This document shows positions 18,081 through 25,511 of a DNA stretch of 39,045 nt, piece by piece. The position numbers were made by a program, and so were the translations under genes. The stretch spans positions 1 through 39,045 of the forward strand of contig JAFQQY010000010.1 of NCBI GenBank assembly GCA_017410365.1, written 5' to 3'. The notes below the pieces were generated by a model, which worked only from the letters and a program-made list of their open reading frames with translations, ran no database searches and was not told where the DNA came from. Positions within the stretch are counted from its first letter, which is position 1; each line of letters begins with the position of its first letter. Origin of the DNA: Prevotella sp. Lineage in GTDB: Bacteria > Bacteroidota > Bacteroidia > Bacteroidales > Bacteroidaceae.

Positions 18081-20222
18081 TTATCTGGTTGTTCCCCTCA
18101 TTGACAAAGCTATTCGCTTTCTCTTTCTGTCAACCTCTACCACTCGCACCATGACATGCTGATGCAACTTGACCACTTGCGTCGGGTCGCTCACATACTT
18201 GTCTGCCAGTTGCGATATGTGTACCAGTCCGTCTTGATGCACGCCGATGTCTACAAATGCCCCGAAGTTTGTTATGTTCGTTACGATGCCCGGCAGAACC
18301 ATACCCTCCACAAGGTCGTCAATGGTGTTGACGTTCTTGTCGAACTCGAATGTCTCGATTTTATCTCTTGGGTCGCGGCCTGGCTTTTCAAGCTCATTCA
18401 TGATATCCGTCAGCGTTGGCATTCCCACCTCTGCGGTTATGTATTTCCTTATGTCTATAGCCTGTCTCTTTGCCTTGTTGTCTATAAGGTCAGCTACCGA
18501 ACAGCCGCAGTCTTTTGCCATCTGTTCCACAATCTTATAGCTCTCTGGGTGCACGGCGCTGTTGTCAAGTGGGTTCTTGGCATTGGGGATGCGCAAGAAA
18601 CCGGCACATTGCTCATAGGCAGCAGGTCCCAGGCGTGGCACCTTCTTCAGTTGCGCCCTGCTTGTAAACGCTCCGTTTGCACGTCTGTATTCAACAATAT
18701 TCTTTGCTAAGGTCGGGCCTAGGCCGCTCACGTATGTCAGCAGATGCTGACTGGCTGTGTTCAGGTTAACGCCTACGGAGTTTACGCAACTCTCTACTGT
18801 CAGGTCAAGACTCTTTTTCAGTTTCCCTTGGTCTACGTCGTGCTGATATTGTCCTACGCCGATGCTCTTAGGGTCAATCTTCACCAGTTCTGCCAACGGG
18901 TCCATCAGTCGTCTGCCTATCGATACGGCACCTCTCACCGTTACGTCCTCATTCGGAAACTCCTCGCGTGCCGTCTTTGATGCCGAATATATTGAAGCAC
19001 CATCCTCGCTTACGGTAAACGTGGCAATGTCTCTTGCTGCATCTACGGTAGCGATAAAGGCTTTTGTCTCTCGGCTTGCTGTTCCGTTGCCTATGGCTAT
19101 AGCCTCTATGGCATACCTGTTGAGCATTGCCTCCACCTGCTTTCTCGCTGTCTCTTGCTTGCCTGCAGGAGGGTGGGGGAATATGGCTTCGTGGTGCAGC
19201 AGGTTGCCTTGTGCATCAAGACATACTACTTTGCAACCGGTGCGGAAGCCTGGGTCAATGCCCATCACTCTTTTCTGTCCTAATGGTGCAGATAGCAGCA
19301 GTTGTCTTAGGTTTTCAGCAAAAACGTTTATAGCCTCTTCGTCTGCCTTCTCCTTGCTTAGTGTGGCAAACTCCGTTTCTATTGACGGTTTAAGCAGGCG
19401 CTTGTAGCCATCCTCGACAGCCTCAGACACCAGCTGACTGCATTTGCCGTTGGAGTAGACATAGTGGCGCTTCAACCTGTCTACGCATTCCTCATCGTCA
19501 GCCGTTATGCTTATTCGCAGCACACCTTCGTTCTCGCCCCTTCTCATGGCAAGCAGTCGGTGTGAAGAACATCTCTTGAGCGGTTCCTGCCAATCGAAAT
19601 AGTCAGAATATTTGGCAGCCTCTTCTGTGTCGGCCTTTGCTTTTACCACCTTAGATATAATCATTGCCTCTCTTCTGAAGGCATTTCTAAGCTGCTGTCG
19701 TGAGCGCTCGTCCTCGCTTACGGTCTCTGCAATAATGTCCTGTGCTCCTTTTATTGCGCTTGCCGTGTCTTTCACGTCGCCCTTTACGAAGCGTCTTGCC
19801 GTTCCGTCAATGTCCCTTTCGCGCTGCATCATAATTATTGAAGCCAGCGGTTCCAGTCCTAGCTCCCTTGCCACCTGTGCCTTTGTCCTTCGCTTAGGCT
19901 TGTATGGCAGATAGATGTCCTCAAGTTCAGTCGCATCCCAACAGTCGTCTATGCGCTTACGCAGTTCGTCTGTCAGTTTCCCTTGCTCCTCAATGGTCTT
20001 CACTACTGTTTCCTTTCGCTTGGCAATCTCCTTCAGTCGGTCGTTGTGCTCGGCTATGCTTGCAATCTGCACTTCGTCCAGTCCTCCAGTCCGTTCCTTG
20101 CGGTATCTGCTTATGAATGGTATTGTGCACCCTTCCTCCAGCAGTGTCAGAGTGTTGTCAACAGATTTCTCCTGTATGTTCAACTCTCTTGCAATTCTCT
20201 TTGTAAATATGTTCTGTTCCAT
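18081..20222 (-). CDS. tex: Tex, S1-domain transcription accessory protein
   Basis: A 713-residue cytoplasmic nucleic-acid-binding protein. Order of domains: N-terminal helix-turn-helix-like region (EQNIFTKRIARELN), a central YqgF/RNase H-like domain (VMGIDPGFRTGCKVV), helix-hairpin-helix motifs (LTYVSGLGPTLAKNIVEYR ... RLGPAAYEQCAGFLRI) and a C-terminal S1 domain (GIVTNITNFGAFVDIGVHQDGLVHIS). Length is close to that of Bordetella and Pseudomonas Tex. The start is 7 bp after the stop of the alkD-like gene, which suggests co-transcription. Confidence 0.96.
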   Translation of the reverse strand: MEQNIFTKRIARELNIQEKSVDNTLTLLEEGCTIPFISRYRKERTGGLDEVQIASIAEHNDRLKEIAKRKETVVKTIEEQGKLTDELRKRIDDCWDATELEDIYLPYKPKRRTKAQVARELGLEPLASIIMMQRERDIDGTARRFVKGDVKDTASAIKGAQDIIAETVSEDERSRQQLRNAFRREAMIISKVVKAKADTEEAAKYSDYFDWQEPLKRCSSHRLLAMRRGENEGVLRISITADDEECVDRLKRHYVYSNGKCSQLVSEAVEDGYKRLLKPSIETEFATLSKEKADEEAINVFAENLRQLLLSAPLGQKRVMGIDPGFRTGCKVVCLDAQGNLLHHEAIFPHPPAGKQETARKQVEAMLNRYAIEAIAIGNGTASRETKAFIATVDAARDIATFTVSEDGASIYSASKTAREEFPNEDVTVRGAVSIGRRLMDPLAELVKIDPKSIGVGQYQHDVDQGKLKKSLDLTVESCVNSVGVNLNTASQHLLTYVSGLGPTLAKNIVEYRRANGAFTSRAQLKKVPRLGPAAYEQCAGFLRIPNAKNPLDNSAVHPESYKIVEQMAKDCGCSVADLIDNKAKRQAIDIRKYITAEVGMPTLTDIMNELEKPGRDPRDKIETFEFDKNVNTIDDLVEGMVLPGIVTNITNFGAFVDIGVHQDGLVHISQLADKYVSDPTQVVKLHQHVMVRVVEVDRKRKRIALSMRGTTR

Positions 20223-20229
20223 TAAATGG

Positions 20230-20934
20230 TTATTTCCTCATTAAATATTTTCTTTCTGCTTCCGAGAACTTCTCAATGGCATATCTGAGCATTGTTCTCG
20301 GCATTTCTTTTCTGTGCTCATCGACAAAGCAGTACAGTCTTCTGGCATCGTCTCTTTTTCCAGACTCCCTTAGCATCCATCCTATGGCCTTGTGCATCAG
20401 GTCGTGCTTGTGGTTCATCATCTTCAATGCCAGTCTATAGGTGTCGTCGCTATCCTTGTTTTTTATGAAGGCCAATGTCGCCACCATTGCTATCCTGTTG
20501 TCCCATAGCCAGTTGCTTTCAGCCATCTGATATAATATGTCGCGTGGCTTGTCTGCCAAGTAACCGCCAACGATTGTAGGTGCCGACAGGTCCACCAGGT
20601 CCCAGTTGTTTATCCTGTCTGTATGGGCCATATAGCAGTCGTAAAATGCCCTTTTAGCCTTCTCATCCGCCCTTTTCCATTGTTCGGTCATAATGAGCAG
20701 GGCACAGAGTCTTACCTCATGCCATTCTGATTGCAGCAATTCTGCTATCACCTCGATGTTGGCATCCTTATGCTTCCTTGCCACCATTCTGGTCATAGGC
20801 ACAACCACTCCCAGAAACTTGTCGCCTTCGCCGTATTGTCCTTTCTGGGTTTTGAAAAATCGTTGCAGCACTTCGCGTTTCTCAGCACTGCCCAACTCTT
20901 TCATTTCTTTCTCTATCTCCTTTGCCTTGTTCAT
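20230..20934 (-). CDS. DNA alkylation repair protein, AlkD-like
   Basis: A 234-residue HEAT-like-repeat protein of the AlkD family, DNA glycosylases that remove N3- and N7-alkylated purines. The N-terminal QRFFKTQKGQYGEGDKFLGV, the RLCALLIM helix, NNWDLVDLSAP and the RDARRLYCFVDEHR region followed by MPRTMLRYAIEKF are family-typical. The catalytic-type Asp of NNWDLVD is present. The ATG is only 5 nt downstream of a TACCTTTG -7 box, so the mRNA from that box would be essentially leaderless; more distant copies of the box lie in the 74-bp tandem repeat upstream. tex follows after 7 bp. Confidence 0.9.
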   Translation of the reverse strand: MNKAKEIEKEMKELGSAEKREVLQRFFKTQKGQYGEGDKFLGVVVPMTRMVARKHKDANIEVIAELLQSEWHEVRLCALLIMTEQWKRADEKAKRAFYDCYMAHTDRINNWDLVDLSAPTIVGGYLADKPRDILYQMAESNWLWDNRIAMVATLAFIKNKDSDDTYRLALKMMNHKHDLMHKAIGWMLRESGKRDDARRLYCFVDEHRKEMPRTMLRYAIEKFSEAERKYLMRK

Positions 20935-20939
20935 CAGTG

Positions 20940-20947
20940 CAAAGGTA
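20940..20947 (-). promoter_or_regulatory. -7 promoter box next to the alkD-like gene
   Basis: On the minus strand the sequence TACCTTTG fits the Bacteroidota -7 consensus TAnnTTTG exactly and is 5 nt from the ATG. I see no convincing TTTG at the expected -33 position. The same box recurs at 21014-21021 and 21089-21096 in the tandem repeat. Confidence 0.5.
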
Positions 20948-21105
20948 GCGAAAATGAGCGGAGAAGAAAAAGAAATCTTTTCTTTTTTTCTCCCGAATGC
21001 CTCATACCTTATTCAAAGGTAGCGAAAATGAGCGGAGAAGAAAAAGAAATCCTTTTCTTTTTTTCTCCCGAATGCCTCATACCTTATTCAAAGGTAACGA
21101 AAATA
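20941..21105. repeat. Tandem repeat, 74-75 bp, 2.2 copies
   Basis: Units start at 20941 (74 bp), 21015 (75 bp, one extra C) and a third partial at 21090. The two full units are otherwise the same by eye. Each contains a promoter-like TACCTTTG on the minus strand and an A/T-rich inverted repeat (GGAGAAGAAAAAGAAA with TTTCTTTTTTTCTCC) that can fold as a hairpin in either direction. It fills the gap between the alkD-like gene and the next gene's terminator. Confidence 0.95.
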
Positions 21106-21113
21106 AATAAAAA

Positions 21114-21141
21114 AAGATGCACATCTTGATGAGTGCATCTT
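21114..21141 (-). terminator. Terminator of the outer-membrane barrel gene
   Basis: On the minus strand AAGATGCAC pairs with GTGCATCTT around a 10-nt loop and is followed by an unbroken run of seven Ts. It ends transcription of the barrel gene 25 bp after its stop codon. Confidence 0.88.
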
Positions 21142-21165
21142 CTTTGTATGTAACTTTTAGATAAT

Positions 21166-21699
21166 TTAGAAGCTATAATATACGGCGAACTCAAGATCAG
21201 CTCCATCAAGAGAAAGACCGAAGTCTGAAATTGTTTCTGCTCCGTCAATGTCATCTTTAGATGATTGGTAACCAATGAAGCCAACCTTTGTAACGAATGA
21301 CAACTTGTCGTTGACAGCAATAGCAAGACCAGGCTTTACACCAAGTCCCCAAGCATTATTCTTCAAATCGCCGACCTTTGTGTGTGTATAATCCAAACCT
21401 GCATCAGCAAAAATACCGACTGCACCTATCTTTGCAAATGTATAACGGAAATAAGGACTTACAGAAAATACATCGCTCTTAATGTCACCTGCCTTAGAAT
21501 GGCCGTAACCGATAGCAATACCCAATGCTGTGCTCTCGTCAAGTGTATAGCCTATTTCTGGTGCTATAGCAATTGTTGTTGTCTTGTCGCCTTTGCCAGG
21601 ATCGTGTGAATTGAAACCAATTCCGCCACCAACATAAATCTGTGCATTTGCTGCAACACAAGCAACCATAAAGGCTGCAATCATCATTAACTTTTTCAT
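21166..21699 (-). CDS. Small outer-membrane beta-barrel protein
   Basis: A 177-residue protein starting at the ATG at 21699, with a signal peptide (about 1-19, MKKLMMIAAFMVACVAANAQ) and a body of alternating amphipathic strands ending in an aromatic C-terminus (VYYSF), as in OmpA/OmpX-like eight-stranded barrels. It has no OmpA peptidoglycan-binding domain. A longer reading frame reaches 21744, but that extension overlaps the promoter's -7 box, so the shorter start is right. The role is unknown; related small barrels are adhesion or envelope-integrity proteins. It has its own strong promoter and terminator. Confidence 0.85.
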   Translation of the reverse strand: MKKLMMIAAFMVACVAANAQIYVGGGIGFNSHDPGKGDKTTTIAIAPEIGYTLDESTALGIAIGYGHSKAGDIKSDVFSVSPYFRYTFAKIGAVGIFADAGLDYTHTKVGDLKNNAWGLGVKPGLAIAVNDKLSFVTKVGFIGYQSSKDDIDGAETISDFGLSLDGADLEFAVYYSF

Positions 21700-21746
21700 A
21701 ATCTTAATTTTTAAAATTAATAATAAGAATTTGTTTAATAACACTG

Positions 21747-21777
21747 CAAATGTATGAAAAATATTTTATTCGACAAA
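21747..21777 (-). promoter_or_regulatory. Promoter of the outer-membrane barrel gene
   Basis: On the minus strand TTTG (21774-21777) and TACATTTG (21747-21754) are 19 bp apart, a full match to the Bacteroidota -33/-7 consensus. The 5' leader would be about 40 nt. Confidence 0.85.
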
Positions 21778-21953
21778 GTTTTATGCATATAAAATAGTTT
21801 GCGTATGAAATTTTTTTCAAAGTCTAAATAGAGAGAATCGGAAACTAATATATGAAACAAATGTTAAGTTATATTAAATTTCAAGATGTCTTTTATGCTA
21901 TTATTTTATTGATTTTACCATGTTGAAATAATAATGATTTATAGTCAAAAATA

Positions 21954-22041
21954 GAGAAATGCCAGTTCTTGCATCGAGAAGTGCCAGATCTCTCATCGAG
22001 AAGTGCCAGTTCTTTCATTAAGAAGTGCCAGTTCATTTTTC
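21954..22041. repeat. Tandem repeat, 22 bp x 4
   Basis: Four head-to-tail 22-bp units start at 21954, 21976, 21998 and 22020. The conserved core is AGAARTGCCAGTTCT; the last third of each unit varies. They lie in the 0.4-kb gap between the divergent barrel and Nudix genes. I see no open reading frame in them. Confidence 0.93.
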
Positions 22042-22157
22042 AGAGTATCAAAAATACTATGTGAAAAGAGACGATAAAAGCAATTGAATTTTTAACTTTT
22101 GTTTACAGATACTCGTATATAAACTTGCTTTTTTCTCTTAAAACGAAAATATTTTAT

Positions 22158-22165
22158 TAACTTTG
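22158..22165 (+). promoter_or_regulatory. -7 box of the Nudix hydrolase gene
   Basis: TAACTTTG fits TAnnTTTG and is 21 nt before the ATG at 22187. A TTG-initiated reading frame that begins at 22163 would start inside this box, which argues against it. No clear -33 TTTG is at the expected distance. Confidence 0.55.
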
Positions 22166-22186
22166 CGCAACATAAATAAAGCTAAT

Positions 22187-22735
22187 ATGGAAATGCGAGA
22201 CATGCGATGGGAGACTCTCGATAAGGAGTATCTGGTGAAACGTCCTTGGCTTACGGCAAGACGAGACACCGTGAAACTGCCGAGCGGAGTGGTGATGGAT
22301 GAATACTACGTGTTGGAATATCCCGACTGGATAAATGTCATTGCACGGACTAAAGACGGCAACTTCGTGTTCATTCGCCAGTATCGCTATGCTTTGGGAC
22401 AGGCTTGCTTTGAACTTGTGGCAGGTGTAGTGGAGCAGGGCGAGGCTCCCGTGGATGCCGCAAAGCGTGAACTGCTTGAAGAAACAGGTTATGCCGGTGG
22501 CGAATGGCAGGAAATAATGACCATCTCTGCCAATGCAAGCACGATGAACAACCTTACCCATTGCTTTTTGGCTGAAGGTGTGGAGAAGGTGGCAGAGCAA
22601 AATCTTGAAGCAACAGAAGATATTGAAGTACACATCATGACCACCGAAGAGGTTCGCTCATTGATGGAGAAAGGCGATATGAAGCAAGCCTTGATGGCAG
22701 CTCCGCTGTGGAAGTATTTCTGTTTAAAAGGATGA
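22187..22735 (+). CDS. Nudix hydrolase, ADP-ribose pyrophosphatase-like
   Basis: A 182-residue protein with an intact Nudix box: GVVEQGEAPVDAAKRELLEETGYAGGEW fits GX5EX7REUXEEXGU with all catalytic Glu residues. The preceding FIRQYRYALGQACFELVAG segment is typical of the ADP-ribose / nucleoside-diphosphate-sugar pyrophosphatase branch. It likely cleaves ADP-ribose or a similar compound to AMP and a sugar phosphate in the cytoplasm. Start chosen as ATG 22187 because the upstream promoter box excludes the longer frame. The stop codon touches a palindromic REP-like repeat. In contrast to AraR in this window, this is a catalytic Nudix protein. Confidence 0.9.
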   Translation: MEMRDMRWETLDKEYLVKRPWLTARRDTVKLPSGVVMDEYYVLEYPDWINVIARTKDGNFVFIRQYRYALGQACFELVAGVVEQGEAPVDAAKRELLEETGYAGGEWQEIMTISANASTMNNLTHCFLAEGVEKVAEQNLEATEDIEVHIMTTEEVRSLMEKGDMKQALMAAPLWKYFCLKG

Positions 22736-22736
22736 G

Positions 22737-22776
22737 AAGCCTCACCCCCGACCCCTCTCCATAATGAGAGGGGAGT
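22737..22776 (+). repeat. REP-like palindromic repeat, copy 1
   Basis: A conserved 40-bp block, GCCTCACCCCCGA followed by CCCCTCTC-CATAAT-GAGAGGGG (hairpin 22752-22773), placed immediately after a stop codon. Other copies in the window begin at 24245, 27502, 29717 (inverted) and 31866, with looser ones at 29641 and 36029. Confidence 0.9.
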
Positions 22777-22838
22777 GAATACTCTTTGAGTTGGAAGGGA
22801 GATGAGGGACTTAAAAACAACACTAAATAAAAACATAT

Positions 22839-24236
22839 ATGAAAAGAAAACAAATGCTTATGATACTGGCCATGGCAGCAGCAACGGCTATGGCACAGAC
22901 AAACGAAGGCGGCATCTCAACACAGATGCTTGATGAAATAAAGAAGTCGCAAACAAACACTCCTGCCGAGCGAGCACTGAAGAACGCAATAGCAGGCAAT
23001 TCCATCGACGCCCTGGCAAAGAACTATAATGCAGGCGACATAGATACGCACTTTACGATAGAGACACCCAGACAGTCGATTACCGACCAGCAGAGCAGTG
23101 GCAGATGCTGGATGTTCAGCGGCTTCAATGTGCTTAGGTCTAACTTCGCACAGCGCACCGATTCACTTCGTGTGAACCTCTCTCACAGTTATCTGTTCTT
23201 CTGGGACCAGCTGGAGAAGTCAAACCTCTTCCTGCAAGGAGTTATCGACCATGCCGACAAGGCCATTGACCATCCGCGCGTACAGTTCTTCTTCAAGCAT
23301 CCTGTTAGCGACGGCGGTACATTCTGCGGTGTGTCTGACTTGGTAGATAAGTACGGACTTGTGCCAAAGGAGGTTATGCCAGAGACATATTCAAGCGATA
23401 ACACCAGCCGCATGGCAAAACTGATATCATCTAAGTTGCGTGAGTATGGTTTGCAGTTGCGCCAGATGGTGGCAGACAAGAAAAAGCCTGCAGCTATAAA
23501 GGCAGAGAAAACAAAGATGCTTGCCACTATCTACCGCATGCTCGCTATGACAATAGGTGAACCGCCTGCACAGTTTACTTACGCTTTCAAGAACGAGAGT
23601 GGCAGAACCGTTACCGAGGCAAAGACATACACTCCGCAGGAGTTTGCAAAGGAGGTTGTCGGCGGACCGATTAGCGGCACTTTCATCATGGCTATGAACG
23701 ACCCTCGCCGTCCTTACTACAAGACTTACGAGGTGGAATACGACCGCCATACCTACGACGGTACAAACTGGAAGTACATCAACCTGCCAATGGACGAGAT
23801 AGAGAAGATGGCCATCGCATCGCTTAAGGACGGCAAAAAACTGTATAGTTCTTACGATGTGGCTAAGATGCTCGACCGCGAACAAGGTTATGCCGACCTC
23901 GATAATTATGACTATGGTTCGCTCTTTGGCACAACATTCACTATGGACAAGGCTCAGCGCATAAGCACCTATGATAGCGGTTCTACACACGCAATGACGC
24001 TTACTGCTGTTGACCTCGATGAGAACGGCAAGGCTACACAGTGGAAGGTAGAGAACAGTTGGGGTGCTGCATGGGGACAGCAGGGATGTATGATAATGTC
24101 AGACCGTTGGTGGCGCGAATATACCTTCCGTCTGGTGGTTGACAAGAAGTACGTGCCAGAAGATATTCTGAAGGCAAACGAGCAGAAACCTCTGATGGTG
24201 ATGCCGGAAGACCCGTTGTTCTTGGAGGATAAGTAA
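22839..24236 (+). CDS. Secreted C1-family aminopeptidase (bleomycin hydrolase-like)
   Basis: A 465-residue papain-fold cysteine peptidase of the PepC/bleomycin hydrolase group. The catalytic Cys90 lies in DQQSSGRCWMFSG, the His in DSGSTHAMTLTAV and the Asn in VENSWGAAWG; the length and the RVQFFFKHPVSDGGTFCGVSDLVDKYG region match the family. Unlike the cytoplasmic bacterial PepC, it begins with a signal peptide (about 1-19, ending AMAQ), so it should work in the periplasm or outside, probably trimming peptides for nutrition. It stands between two REP-like repeats. Confidence 0.93.
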   Translation: MKRKQMLMILAMAAATAMAQTNEGGISTQMLDEIKKSQTNTPAERALKNAIAGNSIDALAKNYNAGDIDTHFTIETPRQSITDQQSSGRCWMFSGFNVLRSNFAQRTDSLRVNLSHSYLFFWDQLEKSNLFLQGVIDHADKAIDHPRVQFFFKHPVSDGGTFCGVSDLVDKYGLVPKEVMPETYSSDNTSRMAKLISSKLREYGLQLRQMVADKKKPAAIKAEKTKMLATIYRMLAMTIGEPPAQFTYAFKNESGRTVTEAKTYTPQEFAKEVVGGPISGTFIMAMNDPRRPYYKTYEVEYDRHTYDGTNWKYINLPMDEIEKMAIASLKDGKKLYSSYDVAKMLDREQGYADLDNYDYGSLFGTTFTMDKAQRISTYDSGSTHAMTLTAVDLDENGKATQWKVENSWGAAWGQQGCMIMSDRWWREYTFRLVVDKKYVPEDILKANEQKPLMVMPEDPLFLEDK

Positions 24237-24244
24237 GAAGGGAG

Positions 24245-24282
24245 GCCTCACCCCCCCGACCCCTCTCCCTAAGAGGGGGAGA
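24245..24282 (+). repeat. REP-like palindromic repeat, copy 2 (variant)
   Basis: GCCTCACCCCCCCGA followed by a CCCCTCTCCCTAAGAGGGGGAG hairpin variant, again just after a stop codon. The loop differs from copy 1 (CCTAA in place of CATAAT). Confidence 0.8.
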
Positions 24283-24349
24283 AAGAAAGCATTCGGCTTA
24301 ACTACTTAACTTCATAACTTCAAATAATTTAAAAAATCAAGCATTATAA

Positions 24350-25228
24350 ATGGGTTTGTGGAATTTATTGTTTGGCGGCGATGAGAAGACGCCAGAACAG
24401 GAACAGGCGGCAGAGGTGTCGAAGAAGTTCGACCTCTTTAAGTATGACGGTGTCAAGGCCATGAAGATGGGACAGGTTGACTATGCGGTAAGATGCTTTA
24501 CCGAAGCTCTTGCCATACAGGAAGACGGCGAGTGCATGGATTATCTTGCACAATGCTACATGCGTGCCGGACAACTGGATGAGGCTATGGCCACGCTAAG
24601 TCGTTTGGCGGAATTAGTACCCGATAATGTCGGCGTATATCTGCAGATGGCACGATTGGCTTTTATGCAAGAAGACTACGAAGCAATGACAGCAACATGT
24701 GCCAAGGCAATGGAGATAGAACCGGAATCGGCAACTGCCCACCTGCTTAATGGTCAGGCACTGGTAGGGCAGGGCAAGATGATAGAAGCTATAGCAATGT
24801 TCACCAAAGCCATCAGCCTTAACGAAGGATTGGGCGACGCCTATCTGCAGCGCGGCAGACTGCTGTTGGCAATGGGCGATATGCAATCGGCAGATGCAGA
24901 TGCCGACTATCTGTTGTCTGTAGTGCCAGATAACGAGGATGTACTGATGTTGAAGGCCCGCATCGAGCATGCAAAAGGAAAGGCAGCAGAAGCCATAGCC
25001 ATATATAATAAGGTAATAGATGTCAATCCGTTTAATGCCGATGCCTATAAGGAACGAGGCAAGGTGAAGTTCGAACAGGGCGATACCATAGGTGCAAAGG
25101 AAGATGTAGAGAAATTGCTCGAACTGATGCCCGATGCATTGTCAAACGTCAGTGGCGACTATTCAGCCGATGGCGTGGAGCATAAGGTGAAGCAGGCATA
25201 TAGCAATCTTAATCCGTTCGGAATATAG
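24350..25228 (+). CDS. Tetratricopeptide repeat protein
   Basis: A 292-residue soluble protein of about six TPR units from residue 30 to 270, for example AMKMGQVDYAVRCFTEALAIQEDGE, YLAQCYMRAGQLDEAMATLSRLAELVPDN, HLLNGQALVGQGKMIEAIAMFTKAISLNE and AIAIYNKVIDVNPFNADAYKERGKVKFEQGD. No signal peptide or membrane segment is seen; the N-terminus (MGLWNLLFGGDEKTPEQEQ) is polar and Gly-containing. TPRs mediate protein-protein contacts; the partner is unknown. It lies just upstream of the aromatic amino acid promoter and is probably a separate unit. Confidence 0.85.
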   Translation: MGLWNLLFGGDEKTPEQEQAAEVSKKFDLFKYDGVKAMKMGQVDYAVRCFTEALAIQEDGECMDYLAQCYMRAGQLDEAMATLSRLAELVPDNVGVYLQMARLAFMQEDYEAMTATCAKAMEIEPESATAHLLNGQALVGQGKMIEAIAMFTKAISLNEGLGDAYLQRGRLLLAMGDMQSADADADYLLSVVPDNEDVLMLKARIEHAKGKAAEAIAIYNKVIDVNPFNADAYKERGKVKFEQGDTIGAKEDVEKLLELMPDALSNVSGDYSADGVEHKVKQAYSNLNPFGI

Positions 25229-25276
25229 CGGAAAACAACAAAATGGCAGTTAAAATAGATTTTTTCTGTCATTTTA

Positions 25277-25308
25277 TTTGTTCGTTTCGCCTAAAAGTTA
25301 TACTTTTG
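25277..25308 (+). promoter_or_regulatory. Promoter of the Phe/Tyr biosynthesis operon
   Basis: TTTG (25277-25280) and TACTTTTG (25301-25308) are 20 bp apart, a full match to the Bacteroidota consensus. The start site would be at about 25313, giving a leader of about 200 nt before pheA that contains the attenuator. Confidence 0.85.
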
Positions 25309-25340
25309 CAGTCGTTAAACAAAAAAACAAGAAAACAGAT

Positions 25341-25418
25341 ATGAATCTATTTAGCGCATCTTTTTATTACTTTTATTTTTACTTTGCAGGGCTCTGTGAA
25401 GCGGGAAGTTGCGTGTAG
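25341..25418 (+). CDS. Phe/Tyr leader peptide of the attenuator
   Basis: A 25-codon reading frame from ATG to TAG within the long leader upstream of pheA. It has five Phe and four Tyr codons, eight of them consecutive (FYYFYFYF, residues 8-15) and one more Phe at residue 4. A ribosome short of charged tRNA-Phe or tRNA-Tyr would stall here. The last codons overlap the antiterminator strand (25397-25406), so a ribosome that reaches the stop codon hides it. A purine-rich stretch (AAGAAAACAG) precedes the ATG. This is direct sequence evidence for a classical leader peptide; ribosome stalling itself is inferred from the E. coli pheA and trp systems. Confidence 0.88.
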   Translation: MNLFSASFYYFYFYFAGLCEAGSCV

Positions 25419-25494
25419 ATTTCAACTTATGACAAGAATAAATCAATAAAGATATTCAACAGTCCCGCTTCATTCTGAATGAGGCGGGATTTTT
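25397..25494 (+). promoter_or_regulatory. Attenuator: antiterminator and terminator pair
   Basis: Terminator: TCCCGCTTCATT (25463-25474) pairs with AATGAGGCGGGA (25478-25489) as a 12-bp stem with one G-T pair and a CTG loop, followed by TTTTT. Antiterminator: TGAAGCGGGA (25397-25406) is perfectly complementary to TCCCGCTTCA (25463-25472), the 5' half of the terminator. The two are mutually exclusive. With plentiful Phe/Tyr the ribosome covers 25397-25406 and the terminator forms; on stalling at the Phe/Tyr run the antiterminator forms and transcription continues into pheA. Confidence 0.9.
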
Positions 25495-25511
25495 ACATAA
25501 AGAGAATAAAG

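Noticed and set aside
22163-22186. TTG start for the Nudix hydrolase
   Set aside because: The TTG is part of the TAACTTTG promoter box, so it cannot be in the mRNA.
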